DNA of 64,000 bases from Microvirga ossetica (GCF_002741015.1 NZ_CP016617.1:1178001-1242000); one strand, 5' to 3'. Positions 18,582 to 28,100 are shown, counted from the stretch's first letter. Numbers and translations are program-made. Notes: generated by a model not told the origin, from the letters alone.

Positions 18582-18978
18582 ACGATCGGCAGATCCTGTA
18601 AAGGCTGGGCAATACCCGGTAGCGGGAGGTCACCGACTGGGACGCAGGTGAAAACGCCATTGCTGATGAGCCCGTAGTCATGGTGGCTCCCTTGGTGACC
18701 AGCACCACGGAGCCAACTTCAAGATCGGTCAGCGCTCCCGCAACGCCAGAGAATATTAGATCATCCCACCCGAAGGTCGTGAACAGGATCGTCGCCAGCG
18801 TGGCGGCATTGACCTTTCCAATACCAGACTGGGACAGGACGATAGGTCGGGAGCGGTCCGGGACATTGCCCTTCCAGAACTGAAACCCAGCAAGCGTGGT
18901 CGGCTCCCCGTCAAACTCAAATCGGTGGTGAAGAGCGTCTAACTCCTCCGGAGTCGCGCAAAGAATGCCTGTCGTCAT
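18582..18978 (-). pseudogene. 5'-methylthioadenosine/SAH-type nucleosidase, 5' half
   Basis: Starts MTTGILCATPEELDALHHRF with the catalytic Glu of the family, followed by the phosphorylase-fold SQSGIGKVNAA and DLIFSGVAGAL. After VVLVTKG the original frame is lost. Restoring one G at the C-run 18689-18691 gives HHDYGLISNGVFT, which is family sequence, so there is also a one-base deletion. The remaining frame then enters the IS end. The gene therefore carries two independent lesions: a frameshift and an IS256 insertion. Confidence 0.85.
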
Positions 18979-19171
18979 CGAAGTTGCCTCCCACCGGCTT
19001 GAAGATCAGAACTCACTCACACTCCGGCATCTTTTGCCTAAACTGCCATGCACGAACCTAAGCGAGGAGTGACGACGGAGAATCTACTCTCGGTCGAATC
19101 CAGTATATTCTGAGATTTGGGCTGTGCTGGGTGTGGTCATATCTTGCAACGCGAGTTCAGGCTCTACAAGC

Positions 19172-19384
19172 GGCTCTGTTGCATTAACTCCGGCCGTATA
19201 GCGAGGAGCGGTTCATCAAGGATCCGCTCCCGTGTCTCTGTTCAAGCGCCGTCGCTTCCCGGTTGAGATCATCCTGCTGTGCGTGCGCTGGTACTGCAAG
19301 TATGGGATCAGCTATCGCGATCTCGCCGACATGATGCAGGAACGCGGTGTCGCCGTTGACCCTTCCACGATCTTCGACCTGTGA
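19172..19384 (+). pseudogene. IS6-family transposase N-terminal relic
   Basis: Begins with an IS6-type terminal repeat GGCTCTGTTGCATTAAC and, from GTG 19232, encodes 50 residues (VSLFKRRRFPVEIILL, YGISYRDLADMMQERG) that match the helix-turn-helix start of IS6/IS26 transposases, then stops. The catalytic domain is missing. It is distinct from the complete IS6 copy 220 bp further on. Confidence 0.8.
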
Positions 19385-19442
19385 GAAAATCCACTGGGAG
19401 CTCGAACGTGCTACAATAGCCAGAGTCTTCGAGGGAGATCAG

Positions 19443-19603
19443 GTGGTGGCCCCTGTCGATCCGCAGGTCTCAAGTGAGACGGTTCAAGCATCCTGCTCAG
19501 ACCTATCGCGACGGAAGCGCGTTCGGCTGGTGCACGTTGATCGCCGCCAGCTGTGCTGGACCATGCTGGATGTTGAGCGATTGTTCGACGAGGACCATCC
19601 GGT
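19443..19603 (+). pseudogene. IS1182-like transposase N-terminal relic
   Basis: An open frame from GTG 19443 reads RKRVRLVHVDRRQLCWTM followed by LDVERLFDEDHP. The phrase resembles the start of IS5/IS1182-type transposases (W..LDVE.L..EDHPAR). It ends where the complete IS6 element begins. The assignment rests on a short match, so moderate confidence. Confidence 0.45.
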
Positions 19604-20442
19604 GGTTCTGTTGCAGCTTTGAGGCTTCGTCTACCCCCGCTATGAAGTGAGGGTGTAAAGAGGGGCTGGCGGTGAAGCAAGGAAGCAAGAACCCGTTCAA
19701 GGGTCGACAATTCACGGCGGAGATCATTCTGTGGGCGGTCCGCTGGTATCTGCAGTTCCCAATCAGCTATCGCGATCTCGAGCGCATGCTCGCCGATCGT
19801 GGCATCAAGGTGGATCATACGACCCTCTTTCGTTGGATCCAGGCTTATGCACCCGAGCTGGACAAGCGCATCCGTCCGCATCTCCAGATGACAAATGGAT
19901 CCTGGCGCGTGGACGAGACATACATTCGGGTGAAGGGCGAGTGGGTGTATCTGTACCGTGCCGTCGATGCAGTCGGGCAGACGATCGACTTTCTGCTCTC
20001 GCCCAAGCGGGATGCAGCTGCCGGCCGACGTTTCTTCCGCAAGGCTTTGCGACAACCGCATACGGTCAATCCGAGGACCATCACGGTCGACAAGAATGCC
20101 GCCTATCCAATCGCGGCTAAAGCTATGAAGCAGAGTCAAGAACTCTGGCGCTTTGCCAAGTTCCGGCAGGTGAAATTTCTGAACAACATCGTTGAACAGG
20201 ATCACCGGCGCATCAAGCGACTGGTCAGGCCCGGGCTGGGCTTCAAGAGCTTCATGACGGCCTCCCGAACAATTGCGGGCTACGAAATCATGGCGATGGT
20301 CCGCAAGGGTCAAGTGGCGAGCGTATCAGTGAACGACATGAAGGCCCAGAACGACTTCATTGCTGCTCTGTTCAGCGCTGTTGCCTGATCTGAGGCCTCA
20401 TTCGGCTTCCGATCAACCTACCTCGCGGCTTGCAACAGAACC
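19604..20442 (+). mobile_element. IS6-family insertion sequence (IS26-like)
   Basis: An 839-bp element with inverted repeats GGTTCTGTTGCAGC at the left and the complement GGTTCTGTTGCAAGC at the right. It carries one complete transposase. The flanking 8-mers (CATCCGGT and TACCAGTC) differ, so no target duplication is seen. IS6 elements move by cointegrate formation, which often leaves unmatched flanks. Confidence 0.85.
19672..20388 (+). CDS. IS6-family transposase
   Basis: 238 residues, the typical IS6 length. Helix-turn-helix ISYRDLERMLADRGIKVDHT is followed by the DDE domain: D81 in SWRVDETYIRVKG, D140 in TITVDKNAAYP, E175 in NNIVEQDHRRIK. The sequence is complete and without interruptions. 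It drives replicative transposition and cointegrates. Confidence 0.95.
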   Translation: MKQGSKNPFKGRQFTAEIILWAVRWYLQFPISYRDLERMLADRGIKVDHTTLFRWIQAYAPELDKRIRPHLQMTNGSWRVDETYIRVKGEWVYLYRAVDAVGQTIDFLLSPKRDAAAGRRFFRKALRQPHTVNPRTITVDKNAAYPIAAKAMKQSQELWRFAKFRQVKFLNNIVEQDHRRIKRLVRPGLGFKSFMTASRTIAGYEIMAMVRKGQVASVSVNDMKAQNDFIAALFSAVA

Positions 20443-20629
20443 TACCAGTCTGCCCCACAAAACCTCATGCTCTCCGTCATGGCTCAGGTCGGAGGGAACC
20501 CCCGAACCTGGCGGCTGTGCAGGCCGGGATGTCCGGCGACGGCTATCCCTAGCAGAAGTGACGGGCCACCTTTGGCCCACCACATGATGCAAGTAAGTTG
20601 CGATTGCACTCGAATTTTCTCTTGAGACG

Positions 20630-20655
20630 GGAATAAAACGACTAGCTCCTCCGTT
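20630..20655 (+). promoter_or_regulatory. ECF/EcfG-type promoter of the sigma-factor operon
   Basis: GGAAT, 17 bases, CGTT. This closely matches the alphaproteobacterial ECF consensus GGAAC-N16/17-cGTT. It sits just before the sigma-factor gene and ends where an ATG at 20656 would start, so translation more likely begins at ATG 20686. Its position suggests autoregulation by the encoded sigma factor. Confidence 0.5.
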
Positions 20656-20685
20656 ATGGCACCAAGGGGGCTCTTCGGAGCAGGA

Positions 20686-21177
20686 ATGCCGACAGCCATA
20701 GGACAGGAACTGGTGGCGCTTCTGCCGCGGCTGCGGCGGTTCGCATTGGTGCTCTGCCGCTCACCATCACTTGCGGACGATCTCGTCCAAGGGGCATGCG
20801 AGCGCGCGCTGGCCAATCCGGACAGTTGGACGCCGGGGACCCGGTTCGACGCCTGGATGTTCCGAATCCTCCGGAACCATTGGATCGACCACCTCAGACG
20901 AACGAAAGCCGAAGGCATGGCGGAAGATATCACGACCCATACGCAACTGATCGGCGACCCGGGCGAAGGGCCGATCCTCAGCAGGCTGGTCCTGTCGGAG
21001 GTCCAGCGTGCCATCGACAGCCTGCCCTTGGACCAGCGGGAGGTTCTCGTTCTCGTCTGCGGCGAAGACCTCACATACCGGGAAGCGGCAGACATTCTTC
21101 ACGTTCCCATCGGCACGGTGATGAGCCGTCTCGCGCGTGCCCGCAGGCGGCTCGTGGAACTGACGGCGGCTGCTTAG
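20686..21177 (+). CDS. ECF-subfamily RNA polymerase sigma factor
   Basis: 163 residues from the ATG preceded by GGAGCAGGA. Region 2 contains RRFALVLCRSPSLADDLVQGACERAL and FDAWMFRILRNHWIDHLRR, the -10-recognition helices. Region 4 has SLPLDQREVLVLVCGEDLTY followed by the HTH AADILHVPIGTVMSRLARA. There is no C-terminal extension. The next gene encodes its membrane anti-sigma factor 21 bp downstream. It directs transcription of a stress or envelope regulon. Confidence 0.93.
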   Translation: MPTAIGQELVALLPRLRRFALVLCRSPSLADDLVQGACERALANPDSWTPGTRFDAWMFRILRNHWIDHLRRTKAEGMAEDITTHTQLIGDPGEGPILSRLVLSEVQRAIDSLPLDQREVLVLVCGEDLTYREAADILHVPIGTVMSRLARARRRLVELTAAA

Positions 21178-21198
21178 AGCGAGCATGGAGCAATGATC

Positions 21199-21954
21199 AT
21201 GTCAGAGCTGCATCTCAGCGACGAGGTCCTGATGGCCTTCGCCGACGGCGAACTGGACGAACCCGTTGCCGCGGCAGTTGCAAGGGCGATGGCGGACGAT
21301 CCCAGGGTCGCTAGGCGGATCGTCGACTTTCAGCAGAGCCGGCGGCTCACGCGCACCGCCTATTCCGGCGAGCTCATGCCGGAGGTGCCGCCCGCCCTGC
21401 TCGCTGCTGTATCGGCCCAGATCGAGGCCTATGAGGCGAAGGAGCATCGCACCGTCATCACGAACCTCGCGGAGGAGCGTAAGCGAAGGCTTCGGGCTGA
21501 ACCGCGGCTCCTGCGCATGGCTCTGGCAGCCTCCATTGCCGTCGTCGCATGCGGCATCGGCTACTGGGCGGGTCGGCAAGGCAACGACAGAACCGACGAT
21601 CTCGTAGCACGGCTGGATGATTCTGCGATCCATCGCGAACTGAGCCGAGTTGCCTCCGGCGAGGAAGTGGAGCTGCCGTTCGGCCGCCTGCGTGTGATCT
21701 CGTCCTATCGACTTGAAAATGGCTCCCTGTGCCGCGAATTCAGACTTGCCCATGCCAAGGAGATCGCCGATGCTGTCGCCTGCCTTCGGGATGGATGGAA
21801 TGTGACTTTCGCTTTGGCGGGTGCTGCCACAGATGCCGGGTATGTGCCGAGCGGTGCCGGCGATCCGATGGCGGCCTATCTACAAGCGGTTGGAGCAGGA
21901 GAACCCCTTGTAGGTGATGCTGAGGCAAATGCGTTGCGCGAGGTTGCACGATAA
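21199..21954 (+). CDS. Anti-sigma factor, single-pass membrane protein
   Basis: 251 residues from the ATG with GGAG 8 nt upstream. An N-terminal cytoplasmic anti-sigma region begins LHLSDEVLMAFADGELDE, the typical sigma-binding helix pair, here without the zinc-binding HxxxCxxC. A single transmembrane segment at about residues 105-124 (MALAASIAVVACGIGYWAG) is followed by a periplasmic domain of about 125 residues. It is cotranscribed with the ECF sigma gene, which it is expected to sequester until an envelope signal arrives. Confidence 0.85.
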   Translation: MSELHLSDEVLMAFADGELDEPVAAAVARAMADDPRVARRIVDFQQSRRLTRTAYSGELMPEVPPALLAAVSAQIEAYEAKEHRTVITNLAEERKRRLRAEPRLLRMALAASIAVVACGIGYWAGRQGNDRTDDLVARLDDSAIHRELSRVASGEEVELPFGRLRVISSYRLENGSLCREFRLAHAKEIADAVACLRDGWNVTFALAGAATDAGYVPSGAGDPMAAYLQAVGAGEPLVGDAEANALREVAR

Positions 21955-22084
21955 GGTCCAAACAGGGCAGCCAATGCCCCCATCCGAAGGGCGGAGGCGT
22001 CAGCACTCCACGTCAGACGGCGATCCGCTGAACCTCGCCTGAATTCCTTAAGCCGTTGGCGGGCTCAATGGATCGGCGATCCGT

Positions 22085-22791
22085 TCAGAGCCGGGCCTTG
22101 ATGGTCGCGGCGATCGTGCGGCCCGGGGCGGGGATGTAGAAACCGAACTCATAATCCTGGTCGAGCAGGTTCAGCGCCGTGACGCCAAACTGGAAGTGCC
22201 GATCCGGCGTCTCCCAGGTGATCGCGGCGTCGGTCGTCCAGTAGGCATCCAGCCTGTCGTTCTCATAGGAGCCCGAGCGTTTGCCGATGTAGTTCTGCGT
22301 CAGGGTAAAGCGCAGGCGGCTCGGATGGACGAACGTCACGCCGGCCCGCGCGAACCGATCCGGAATGTACGGCACCGGTTCGCCCTGTCCCCGTCCTTCG
22401 AGAATTTCCGAGGTTACTCCGCCGATCGTGCCGAAGACACCGATGCCATGCCCGAGCCAGACGTTGACGGTGGCGGCCAGCCATTCCGAACGAGCCTCGT
22501 CGATGTCCTCGATGAGGCTCAAGGTATTGATCCTCGGGGTGCTGAGGTCTTGCAGCGTCTGCCGTTGGTACTCCAGGGCCGTGAAGACGTGCGGCATCCA
22601 TTCCGCGTCCCAGCGCAGAACCAGGCCCTTCGTCGGCCCGTTTGCGGGAGCGTCGGCCGGGATCAACCCGACGGTGGTTGTCGGTGCCAGCGAATAGGCC
22701 AGGAAGGACTGCGCATCCTCGATGTAGGCCGCGCGAAGCCTTGGCCCTCCACGGGCGACACGCCGACCCCGAGCCGCGGAGAGAACCAGAC
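22085..22791 (-). pseudogene. TonB-dependent receptor, C-terminal barrel fragment
   Basis: Encodes barrel strands of a siderophore-type TonB-dependent receptor (FRAAYIEDAQSFLAYSL, LVLRWDAEWMPHVFTALEYQ, GVTFVHPSRLRFTLTQNY) to the C-terminal strand. The plug domain and signal peptide are missing. At its 5' end the barrel phase VWFSPRLGVGVSPVEGQGF is in another frame; one missing C after GGCTTC would restore it. So the fragment has a frameshift and a truncated N-terminus. Upstream it is joined to an unrelated coiled-coil coding piece. The nearby ECF/anti-sigma pair may once have controlled such receptors, but that is inference. Confidence 0.75.
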
Positions 22792-22969
22792 TTGCCTGCT
22801 TCCGATTCGGCTTCACTGCTGATGAGGCTTGATGCGCCGGGTCATAGATCGCAATCACCTGATCGATGGCCGAGACCTGCTTCTTGACCGTCTCGATCCT
22901 GAGCGTCAACTGCTCGACTACGACAATCATATCGGCGCGCTTCCGCTTCAGTTCCTCTTCAATCCTCAC
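22792..22969 (-). pseudogene. Coiled-coil protein N-terminal fragment
   Basis: About 58 residues rich in Lys/Glu/Ile heptads (EEELKRKRADMIVVVEQLTL, RIETVKKQVSAIDQVIAIYD), starting at a GTG. It then runs without a stop into the receptor fragment, making a chimeric open frame that has no natural counterpart I know of. Its true C-terminus is missing. The sequence type is seen in small helical proteins of rhizobial accessory regions; function unknown. Confidence 0.5.
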
Positions 22970-23220
22970 GTTGTCCAGCTCCAGAGATGAAGCTGGAACC
23001 TATCGGATTGGTCCGCTCAAGTCTGGTGGCGTTTGCTACCGAATGCCGGAAAAATAGCCGCCAGCGACGTACGTAGTCCCCTACCCTGCTTGAAGTCTGA
23101 ATTTGGTCAGGCGCCGGCTGACTCCAGCTCGGCGCCTGACCTACCGGCGCAGCCCCTACGCCGTACCCCGCGCGCCTCACTCCTGACAGGTCCGGCGGCG
23201 GTAGCCTGACGTGGCAATCG

Positions 23221-23445
23221 CTAACCCACGTATTGCTCAGCGGCGGCCTCGCCCAACGAGAAGAGGAGAACGCCGATGTCCTCGCCCAGAAGCTTGATCG
23301 CATTGCGGGCGTACTCCCGGTAGCGTTCCCTGTCGAACGCGGGCTCCGCGTCCCAGGCGAAGGCACTTGGTTGGGCGTCATGGATGGCCTGCGCCACAAA
23401 CTCAATGCGTCGTTTCATGTCGTCTGCTGTCGTTGTTGCCGCCAT
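23221..23445 (-). CDS. Small protein with REYARNAIKLLGxDIGVLL motif, copy 1
   Basis: 74 residues from MAATTTADDMKRR (or 65 from the inner Met). The conserved C-terminal half REYARNAIKLLGEDIGVLLF is nearly the same as in the gene at 40645-40830. The N-terminal half IEFVAQAIHDAQP is also alignable. It is preceded on the same strand by a short hydrophobic peptide frame (23450-23598), as copy 2 is. No known domain; helical throughout. It is probably a real family with two members in the window. Confidence 0.6.
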   Translation of the reverse strand: MAATTTADDMKRRIEFVAQAIHDAQPSAFAWDAEPAFDRERYREYARNAIKLLGEDIGVLLFSLGEAAAEQYVG

Positions 23446-23449
23446 CGTG

Positions 23450-23598
23450 TCATGGGTTGGCTCGCATAAGGCTTGCTCCGATGAAGGAGCCGTAAGGGAG
23501 GCGGCGAAGTGGATTGATGCACGATGGAACGACGGCCCAGCATTGGGAACAGTCGCAGGCTCGGAAGTGATGATTTGTGATCCGCTATCGAGAGACAT
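23450..23598 (-). pseudogene. Membrane leader peptide gene, copy 1 (frameshifted)
   Basis: Begins MSLDSGSQIITSEP and reaches the segment GPSFHRASIHFAASL. One inserted G then gives TGSFIGASLMRANP and a stop, which matches the intact copy 2 peptide (RPSFQRASVLFVTSLGSF) at 40886-41050. In the current sequence the frame runs into the following gene instead. It looks like a small single-pass membrane peptide that has lost one base. Confidence 0.5.
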
Positions 23599-23787
23599 GA
23601 CCCTGTCCTGGCTTCAGTGACGCTGATTGTTAGCAAACGTCGGCATCCATCGTTCTATTCCTTATATTTGCGAAAATTTTTCGGGCATGCGGCGGATGGA
23701 TGGACGGTCTCGCAGTTGCTTCAGGCCGTTCACTCAGCACCTCCGTACTCCCGAATGATTATGTCGGAAGCGGTTCGGCCGTAACGC

Positions 23788-23817
23788 AAAAGGCCCGAGG
23801 AGATCCCCGGGCCTTTT
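23788..23817 (-). terminator. Rho-independent terminator
   Basis: AAAAGGCCCG, a 10-base loop, CGGGCCTTTT. This is a perfect 10-bp stem with flanking A/T runs on both sides, so it can stop transcription in either direction. It lies just after the outer-membrane protein remnant on the minus strand. Confidence 0.85.
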
Positions 23818-23839
23818 CCTGTGTTGCTGTCCTTGGTGC

Positions 23840-23960
23840 TCAGTAGGTGCCGAACTTGAAGTTCAGCTTGGCGCGCGCCACGAAGAAGTCGTTGTCGTCG
23901 CTGCCAACGGCGGGAGCAAAGATATCGACCGGGGTTCCGCCTGTCGGGGTAAATCCATGT
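23840..23960 (-). pseudogene. Outer-membrane beta-barrel protein, C-terminal fragment
   Basis: The last about 40 codons of a barrel protein: TPVDIFAPAV, then DDNDFFVARAKLNFKFGTY, ending in the alternating hydrophobic/aromatic strand with a terminal Tyr that BAM recognises. Upstream the frame has no matching sequence, so the rest of the gene is deleted. A terminator follows directly. It is a remnant of a porin-like or OmpA/OmpW-like protein. Confidence 0.65.
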
Positions 23961-24314
23961 TGATTCTGAGTCCGCGACCGGCGGGCGGCGTTTGAGCGAT
24001 CCGGCCTCGGTAGCAGCGGATTGACGAGACAATCCAAGCTTTCGTGTTGATGTCCGAAATGAGTGCAACCTGGCGATATTCGAAAGATGCCTGCCTGCCG
24101 TAAATCCCCTGATTGAGCGGCGGAGCCGCCTCAAAGCTGGTGACGTTCGCAATCGGATGCCGGAAATCTTATCGGTTTCGCGATGGGAGCTGACCTCGCC
24201 ACGCTGATGGTCGACTTCGGGACAGTTTTTCCCGTTCAGGGCGCTTAGTTCGAAGTAATTCTGGACCATGCGAAGGGCGTTCGAGATCGAACACCTCTAC
24301 GGCCAGACGGTCCC

Positions 24315-24701
24315 TCAAACTGACCGGAGACCAGCTTCTTCATCAGGGAAGGAACGCATACGCCCTTGGTTCCGGAGGAGCTTTCCCGAGGTCTTACCGA
24401 TCCGTGTTTTCAGGATGTGTCGAATGCTCCGAAGCTCCTCCTGGAGGGACTCAAGCCGAGCCAACAATTCGGCATCAGTCATTTTGGGTAAGGCACCATC
24501 ACCCTGATATGGCTGTGGTTGAAGGACCTCGTGGATCTTCTCCAGCGTCGAGGGGCCGACTTCGGGCGTTGCCAACCAGTGGCGATCGGAGATTTGCGCG
24601 ACTTCCTGAACGGTGGGTCGGCGTCCCTGAAACTCCTGCAAGATCGCCCTGCGCACTCGAGGCGGAATTGCGTCCAAGGGAAAGAACTCGTCCTGCTGCA
24701 T
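24315..24701 (-). CDS. Hypothetical protein with helix-hairpin-helix-like core
   Basis: 128 residues from MQQDEFFPLDAIPPRVRRAI, chosen because AAGGATG precedes this ATG; a longer frame upstream lacks a ribosome-binding site. The segment TVQEVAQISDRHWLATPEVG then PSTLEKIHEVL resembles the helix-hairpin-helix of the RNA polymerase alpha C-terminal domain. A charged coiled-coil helix (DAELLARLESLQEELRSIRH) and a basic tail follow. It could be a DNA-binding or scaffold protein. No partner genes adjoin it. Confidence 0.65.
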   Translation of the reverse strand: MQQDEFFPLDAIPPRVRRAILQEFQGRRPTVQEVAQISDRHWLATPEVGPSTLEKIHEVLQPQPYQGDGALPKMTDAELLARLESLQEELRSIRHILKTRIGKTSGKLLRNQGRMRSFPDEEAGLRSV

Positions 24702-25154
24702 GTGACATCCTTCAACCCAAGATGTCCGGCCAACGCAAAGGAGGAATTTCGGCCCGCACATGGCGAGTTGAGGACATTTTTTGGTTGTCACCACCAAGAT
24801 CCGTTCGGAAGGCCTGTTTGATACCTAAGAACTACGGATCAGTATGTCCGAGTAAGCGGACGGCATAGGGCCGATCAAGGATCGCTAGGCTAATATTGAT
24901 CAAGAAACGACAACATGCCTAATGATGGGAGCCGATGTGCTAGATTTGAGGAAGATTGCTTTAAGTACAGCACGTATACTGCTCAGCTTATCGCTTGATG
25001 CAATAAGGGATTAGATCGCTTTCATTCATCTCGGATTTGTTGGAGGTTGCGTTTTCAGCGTCCCATGCTGCGCACCAACGAGCCGGCCCCTGTTCATTAC
25101 TCCGCCGCGCTGCAATTTGCGAAGCCGGGCATTTGAAGCCGTCATGAGGTGATC

Positions 25155-28100
25155 ATGGCACGTTGGTGGCGACATATCCTCGTTGCGGTAGCAAGCACCG
25201 CTGCTGCTCTTCCCCTTCGGGTTCAACTTGACCTCGGCCATAGCGCCAGCGTGCCCATCCTGGATGGGGCAGCCTTCGCCAAGGGCGGTGACCGCTCCGG
25301 GGGCGATGGGGGTGGAGGACATGGCGGCGATGGCGGTGGAGGCCGCGGTGGCGACGGGGGTGGAGGCCGCGGTGGCGATGGCAATGGCGGCGGGAAAGGC
25401 GCCGGGAGTGGCAAAGGCGGTGCCGATGGAAACCGCGGCGGAAAAGGCAGCGATGGCAGGTCGGGCGACGCTGGAGGAGCAGGCGGCGGGAACGGGAATG
25501 CCGGAGGCAGCAAGGGCGGCTCGCCTGGAGGCAACCAAGCTGGGGGCAATCCGGGCGGAGGCAATGCAGGCGCAGGCGGCCCAGGCGCGGGCAACCAAGG
25601 CGGAGAGCGCGGTAACGGTCAAGGCGGGGGCAAAGGCGACCCTGGCCACGGCGGTCAAAGCGGCGGCCCTTCCGGAGGTCCAGGCGGTGGTGCCGGAGGA
25701 GGCACCAGCCCTGGGGCGAGTGCCGGTAACAGCAGCGCCGGAGGCAACTCCCAGGGCCAGGGCAAAGGAGGCAACGCGGATGGCAACTCGTCCGCAGGCT
25801 CCGGTGACGGAAAGTCAGGCAACAACGGGAACGGCAAGGGACGAGGCGGCAAAGGGCCAGGCAAGGCTGACAACGCACGGGGCGGGAACAGGAGTGCCCG
25901 AGATAGCAAGGGAACCGGCTCGGCCGACGCGAGATCCGGCCTGGGGAACAGTAAAGGCAACGGCGCCACCAAAGGGAACTCGAAAGGCAGTCCTGGCGGC
26001 GTCGGGGATGGACACGGCACGGGTCATGGCAACACCAATGCTGACGGCAGCAGCGGCAAAGCCGGAGACAAAAGCGATGGCGCTCGCGGGAACAGCGGTA
26101 CGAGGACACGTGAAGGCAGAAACGTAGCCGGCAGCACCGCCAGCGCAGGATCCAACAAGGATAACGCTGGCAGGAACAAGGCTGGGGCGCAAAGAGCCAA
26201 CGGTGCCCAGAGAGTTGGTGACAAGGCGACCTCTGCGAGCAGTACGGAAAGCTCCGCCAAGACAAGTACGGCAGGCCACAGCGAACGCGGCAGCGCGAAG
26301 GCGCAGGCCAACGCCAGCAAAACCCGAACAAATCAGGGCAGGGCCGCTAAATCGGCTCAGTCAACATCAAGCCAGACCACAACTGCCTCCCCGGCGCAGG
26401 CGAACACCAGCCCAACCTCGTCGAGCCAGCGCAAGTCCGCCGCATCCGACCAGCAGACGACCGGTCGGACCAGAACTGCCTCTCAACCACCAGAGACATC
26501 AAAGGCCTCATCCCAGGCGAAGGCTGAAGCAGGTGCCCCCATTGGCTCAACACCGACGAGCAGGGACACCACCACGGTACCCGACCAACAACCAGCGGGC
26601 CCGGCCCCCACGATCGATCAAACAGCCGCTCCGATGCCGGCGACTTCACAGGCTTCAACCCAGACGCAGGCCGCACAGGCAAGTGCCCCCAACAGCGCCG
26701 CCACGATAAGCCAGAACTCAGCCCCCACATCCGAGCAGCAGGCAGTGGGAGAGCCCCCTACGCTCTCTCCGACATCGGCGAGCGCCAGCCCGACACCGAC
26801 GAACCAGGCACCCGCCACCCCGGCGCAGGAAACATCTCTGCCGTCAAGCGAGACACAGACCGTACAGGCAGAGGCGCCCACCAGCGCTGCTCCAACGAGC
26901 CAGGGTACGGTCCCCAAGCCTGACCAACCGACAGGGATACAGCCCTCCGCAACCCCTCCGGCCGCGGTGAGCCCCAGTCCAACCCTGCCGAGCCGTGACA
27001 TGGCTGCGACACCTGATGAGCAAACGACGAGCCCTGTCCCAGCATCCACGCCGGCCCCGACGAGCCAGGCCTCAGTTCCCGCGCCTGATCAGGCATCACC
27101 GAGTCAACCTCCGGAGGCCTCCCCTGCCCCCACGAGCGAAGTCACGACCACGGCACCCGGGCAGCCAACAGCAGGCCCGGCCCCCGCGACCGATCAAACA
27201 GCCGCCCCGACGCCTGCGGCTCCACAGTCTTCGACCCAGACGCAGGCCGCACGGGCAGATGCCCCCAACAGCTCCGCTCCGATAAGCCAGAGCTCAGCCC
27301 CTGCCTCCGAGCAGGCGGCGGTGGGTCAGGCCCCCACGGCATCTCCGACACCCGAGAGCGCCAGCCCGACGCCGACGAACCAAGCGCCAGCGTCACCCGC
27401 GGCACAGGGACCATCACAGCCGCCAAGCGAGACGCAGACCGCACAGGAAGGCACCCCGACCAGCACCACCCCAGCGAGCCAGAATACAGTCCCCGGGCCT
27501 GACCAACCGACAGGGACACAGCCCTCCGATATCTCTCCGGTCCCAGCGAACGCCAGTCCGGCCCCGCCGAGCCAGGACGTGGCTGCTGCACCTGAAGAGC
27601 AAGCAGCGAGTCCTGCTCCAGCCCCCGCGCCGGCCCCGACGAGTTCACAGGAACCAGCCGAGACGGAGGCTGTCCAAGTAGGCTCTTCCGCCAGCCCCAC
27701 CCCGAGCCAAGCCCCAGTTCCCACGCCTGCTCAGGCAACACCGAGCCCAACTCCGGAGGCATCTCCGACACCCTCGAGCGAAGTCACGGCCACGGCACCC
27801 GCCCAGCCGACAGCGGACCAGCTTCAGGCCGTCTCTCAGGAAGCTTCCACATCACAGGGTTCAGGGTCAGGATCCGTGCAAGCGGACACCCCTGCCAGCC
27901 CAGCCTCAACGAGCGAGAGCCCGGCGACATCCCAGGGAACAGACAAATCAGGAGCCGTGCAAGCGGATGCTCCGGCCAGCCCGGCCTCAACGAGCGAGAG
28001 CGTAGCTGCCGCACCCGAGCAGCAAACATCAAGCCCGACCGAAGCCCCCTCACCGGCACCGGCAGCATCTGACGTTTCACCCCAGACAGAGACTGCACAA

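Noticed and set aside
23730..24269. 180-codon open frame covering the outer-membrane remnant
   Set aside because: Only the last about 40 codons in another frame show barrel sequence; the rest is random and crosses the terminator.
25155..26300. Gly-rich region as a CRISPR or collagen-like array
   Set aside because: There are no regular spacers. GGx units vary in length and encode one continuous protein.
25153..26331. Long minus-strand open frame (about 390 codons) opposite the protease stalk
   Set aside because: It is an antisense shadow of Gly/Pro-rich coding DNA. Its composition is Arg/Cys/His-rich and without domain, and no ribosome-binding site precedes it.
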